Shown here: piece by piece, positions 62,144-64,000 of the stretch | Position numbering within the stretch: the first letter of the stretch is position 1 | Layout of the letters: each line of letters opens with the position of its first letter | Source: Moduliflexus sp964602655 | Lineage (GTDB): Bacteria; Moduliflexota; Moduliflexia; Moduliflexales; Moduliflexaceae | Direction of reading: 5' to 3' | Assembly (NCBI GenBank): GCA_964602655.1 | Contig: CAZRSF010000031.1 | Location: 3,013-67,012, forward strand | DNA length: 64,000 bases | Translations under genes and position numbers: made by a program | Notes under the pieces: generated by a model | The model's database searches: none | Told to the model about the DNA's origin: nothing | The model's input: the letters and a program-made list of their open reading frames with translations, nothing else

Positions 62144-62294
62144 CTGGGAGGCAGGGCTGTGACGTTCTCCTCAAGATGCCTGTCATGGCGAGGAGCGATA
62201 ACGACGAAGCCATCCGGTGATATTCGCGAGATTGCTTCGCTGAAAAGCGCTCGCAATGACAGTGGTTCACGAGGACGTAACAGCCTGCTCCCAG
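62144..62294. mobile_element. 151-bp palindromic MITE-like element inside the hydrogenase operon
   Basis: The outer arms CTGGGAGGCAGGGCTGTGAC and the inverted GTAACAGCCTGCTCCCAG pair with small bulges. Inside, TGTCATGGCGAGGAGC (62181) and GCTCGCAATGACA (62249-62261) form a second palindrome of the widely dispersed TGTCAT...ATGACA type. No protein is encoded. It is in the 229-base gap between hydB and hydA. Confidence 0.7.
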
Positions 62295-62343
62295 AGGGGG
62301 ATTCGTCGCTTTTAACGACTGGGGAAAACAAAGGTAGATAGAT

Positions 62344-64000
62344 ATGGTAAACATCACGATAGATAATCAAACAATTGCTGTCGAGCCGGGGACGACGATT
62401 TTAGACGCGGCGAAACAGGTGCATATTCACATTCCGACTTTGTGTTATTTGGACTTGAGCGAGTTCAAAATGGTCAACAAAGTCGCCTCCTGCCGCATCT
62501 GCGTGGTCGAGGTGGAAGGACGCCGGAATTTAGCGCCGTCCTGCGCCACGCCGGTGGCGGAAGGGATGAAAATTACGACGAATTCGCGGCGGGTGCTTCG
62601 CGCTCGGCGCAAAATTTTGGAGCTGCTGCTGTCGGATCATCCGTTCGACTGCCTCGTCTGCTACAAATCCACGAACTGCGAATTGCAGACGTTGGCGCAG
62701 GAATTCGGCATCAACCGGAAACCGTATCAGGGCGGCGCGCAATCGTCGTATGAAGTTGATACCAGCAGCAAGGCATTGAAGCGCGATCCGGATAAGTGCA
62801 TCATGTGCCGCCGCTGCGAAACCATGTGCAATGACGTGCAGACGGTCGGCGTGTTGACCGGGTTCGGGCGCGGCTTCGACGCCGTTGTCGGCCCGGCGGA
62901 GATGAAACCGCTGAAAGATTCGATCTGCACCTATTGCGGGCAATGCGTCAGCGTCTGCCCGACCGGCGCATTGTTCGGCGTTGGGTCTATTCATCAGGCG
63001 TGGCGCGCGATTTTCGACGCCAAAGTGTCGGTCGCGCAGGTCGCTCCGGCGGTGCGCGTCGCTATCGGCGAAGAATTCGGCCTGCCTGCCGGGGAAATCG
63101 TGACGCGCAAACTGGCTGCCGGCTTGCGTAAACTTGGATTCGACGCGGTGTTCGATACCGATTTCGGCGCGGATTTGACTATCATGGAAGAAGCGCATGA
63201 AATTCTGGAGCGCGTGAAAAAGAACGACAATCTGCCGATTCTGACGTCGTGCTGCCCGGCCTGGATCAACTTTTTCGAATACCAGTTCCCGGATTTGAAG
63301 CATATCCCTTCGACCTGCAAATCGCCGCAGCAGATGCTCGGCACGATGGCGAAGACGTATTACGCGCAGAAGCTCGGCGTCAAGCCGGAAGAGATGAAAG
63401 TGGTGTCGTTCATGCCATGCATCGCGAAAAAATACGAAGCGGCGCGACCGGAACATTGTTCCAGCGGCGCGCGCGACGTCGATCTTGCGCTGACGACCCG
63501 CGAATTGGCGAAAATGTTCAAGGAAGCCGGGATTGACTTGCGCTATATCGAAGAGGAAGAGTTCGACAATCCGCTGGGTGAATCCACCGGCGCGGCGGTC
63601 ATTTTCGGCGCGACCGGCGGCGTGTTGGAAGCGGCGCTGCGCACGGCGTACGAATGGGCGACCGGCCAGGAACTTAAGGATGTCAATTTCACGGCAGTGC
63701 GCGGGATGCAAGGCGTGCGCGAAACCTCGATCGATTTGAACGGCACCATCATCAATGTCGCGGCGGCGTCGGGTCTCGGCAATGCCCGAACGATTCTGCA
63801 ACGCGTCCGGGAAGGCAAATCGAATTATCACGTGATCGAAATTATGGCGTGTCCCGGCGGCTGTATCAACGGCGGCGGGCAGCCGTTCAGCGAAGATCGC
63901 GGCGAAACGGTGGAACAGCGCATGAAGTCGATCTATCAGGTGGATGAGGAAAAAGCGATTCGCAAATCGCATGAAAACCCGTCCATTAAGAAGTTATACG
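62344..64000 (+). CDS. hydA: [FeFe]-hydrogenase catalytic subunit HydA (3' end outside window)
   Basis: 552 codons without a stop, so the end is cut. AAAGG precedes the ATG. An N-terminal 2Fe-2S plant-type ferredoxin, a His-Cys 4Fe-4S motif (HPFDCLVCYKSTNC), and two 4Fe-4S ferredoxin motifs (CIMCRRCETMC, CTYCGQCVSVC) are followed by the H-cluster domain: L1 T301-S-C303-C304-P-A-W, L2 M357-P-C359-x-x-K362-x-x-E365, and L3 with C503 and C507 in MACPGGCINGGGQP. All catalytic ligands are present, so it should be an active hydrogenase. It belongs to the trimeric NADH/ferredoxin type. Confidence 0.97.
   Translation, partial: MVNITIDNQTIAVEPGTTILDAAKQVHIHIPTLCYLDLSEFKMVNKVASCRICVVEVEGRRNLAPSCATPVAEGMKITTNSRRVLRARRKILELLLSDHPFDCLVCYKSTNCELQTLAQEFGINRKPYQGGAQSSYEVDTSSKALKRDPDKCIMCRRCETMCNDVQTVGVLTGFGRGFDAVVGPAEMKPLKDSICTYCGQCVSVCPTGALFGVGSIHQAWRAIFDAKVSVAQVAPAVRVAIGEEFGLPAGEIVTRKLAAGLRKLGFDAVFDTDFGADLTIMEEAHEILERVKKNDNLPILTSCCPAWINFFEYQFPDLKHIPSTCKSPQQMLGTMAKTYYAQKLGVKPEEMKVVSFMPCIAKKYEAARPEHCSSGARDVDLALTTRELAKMFKEAGIDLRYIEEEEFDNPLGESTGAAVIFGATGGVLEAALRTAYEWATGQELKDVNFTAVRGMQGVRETSIDLNGTIINVAAASGLGNARTILQRVREGKSNYHVIEIMACPGGCINGGGQPFSEDRGETVEQRMKSIYQVDEEKAIRKSHENPSIKKLY

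Noticed and set aside
62530..63972. Long minus-strand open frame (480 codons)
   Set aside because: It is the complement of hydA, whose plus-strand frame has all H-cluster motifs; the minus-strand translation is His/Arg-rich with no family signal.
1..64000. CRISPR array, rRNA or tRNA genes
   Set aside because: No regularly spaced direct repeats and no tRNA or rRNA sequence was recognised; the palindromes do not have CRISPR spacing.

Overview
The window reads as a chromosomal contig from an uncultured, probably anaerobic, non-phototrophic bacterium with a moderately G+C-rich genome. The evidence is a Pil/Chp-like chemosensory cluster, an oxygen-sensitive NADH-linked trimeric [FeFe] hydrogenase, a B12-dependent (oxygen-independent) ribonucleotide reductase under NrdR, an archaeal-type valyl-tRNA synthetase, many toxin-antitoxin pairs and abundant small palindromic repeats between genes. 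The mix recalls filamentous anaerobic-sludge lineages such as Modulibacteria (KSB3), but that assignment is only a guess; no rRNA or tRNA gene is present to test it.

Layout. 1-9496: a chemosensory operon (tandem receiver protein cut by the window edge, CheY/PilH-like receiver, CheW, PilJ-like receptor, ChpA/CheA-REC hybrid kinase, CheB, second CheW, receiver with acidic tail); no CheR is visible. 9641-13434: archaeal-type ValS and class II fructose-bisphosphate aldolase. 13607-20662: an accessory island. A toxin-antitoxin pair is followed by an A+T-rich operon of four translationally coupled genes: a GrpE-like protein, an Hsp70-like ATPase, a helical protein and a nucleoside-phosphorylase-fold protein. 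A SLATT-like two-TM protein follows. Two attC-like sites frame the four-gene operon, which is the best candidate here for an undescribed (probably defensive) system.

21047-30182: RqcH, a RelE-type pair, a Ser/Thr kinase fused to a TARG1-like macro domain, a secreted lipoprotein with UPF0175, and an M48 protease. 30313-36202: PilZ operon, a three-gene ABC-2 exporter, a cysteine-rich protein and a serine beta-lactamase-fold hydrolase. 36658-41911: a large BTAD/NB-ARC/TPR regulator, a DUF4160-DUF2442 pair and a VapBC-like pair. 41949-47595: RmuC, a small lipoprotein, then nrdR-nrdJ behind two NrdR boxes. 47628-55405: two paralogous chemoreceptors that carry a LacI/RbsB-type ligand-binding domain at their C-terminal (predicted cytoplasmic) end, a DUF374 acyltransferase and a patatin. 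55634-64000: the hydrogenase region: a NuoF paralog lacking its N-terminal cluster ligands on the minus strand; divergently, a small 2Fe-2S protein, a PAS protein, a SpoIIE-like phosphatase, and the HydC/HydB/HydA subunits, with HydA running off the window.

Palindromic elements of several families lie in intergenic space (GTCAGACAC hairpins, CCAGGGTT hairpins, CCTCACAGG hairpins, GCCCTGAAAGGGC elements, GGAGTG...CACTCC elements, one TGTCAT...ATGACA element inside the hydrogenase operon). All domain calls are from reading motifs; no database search was run.
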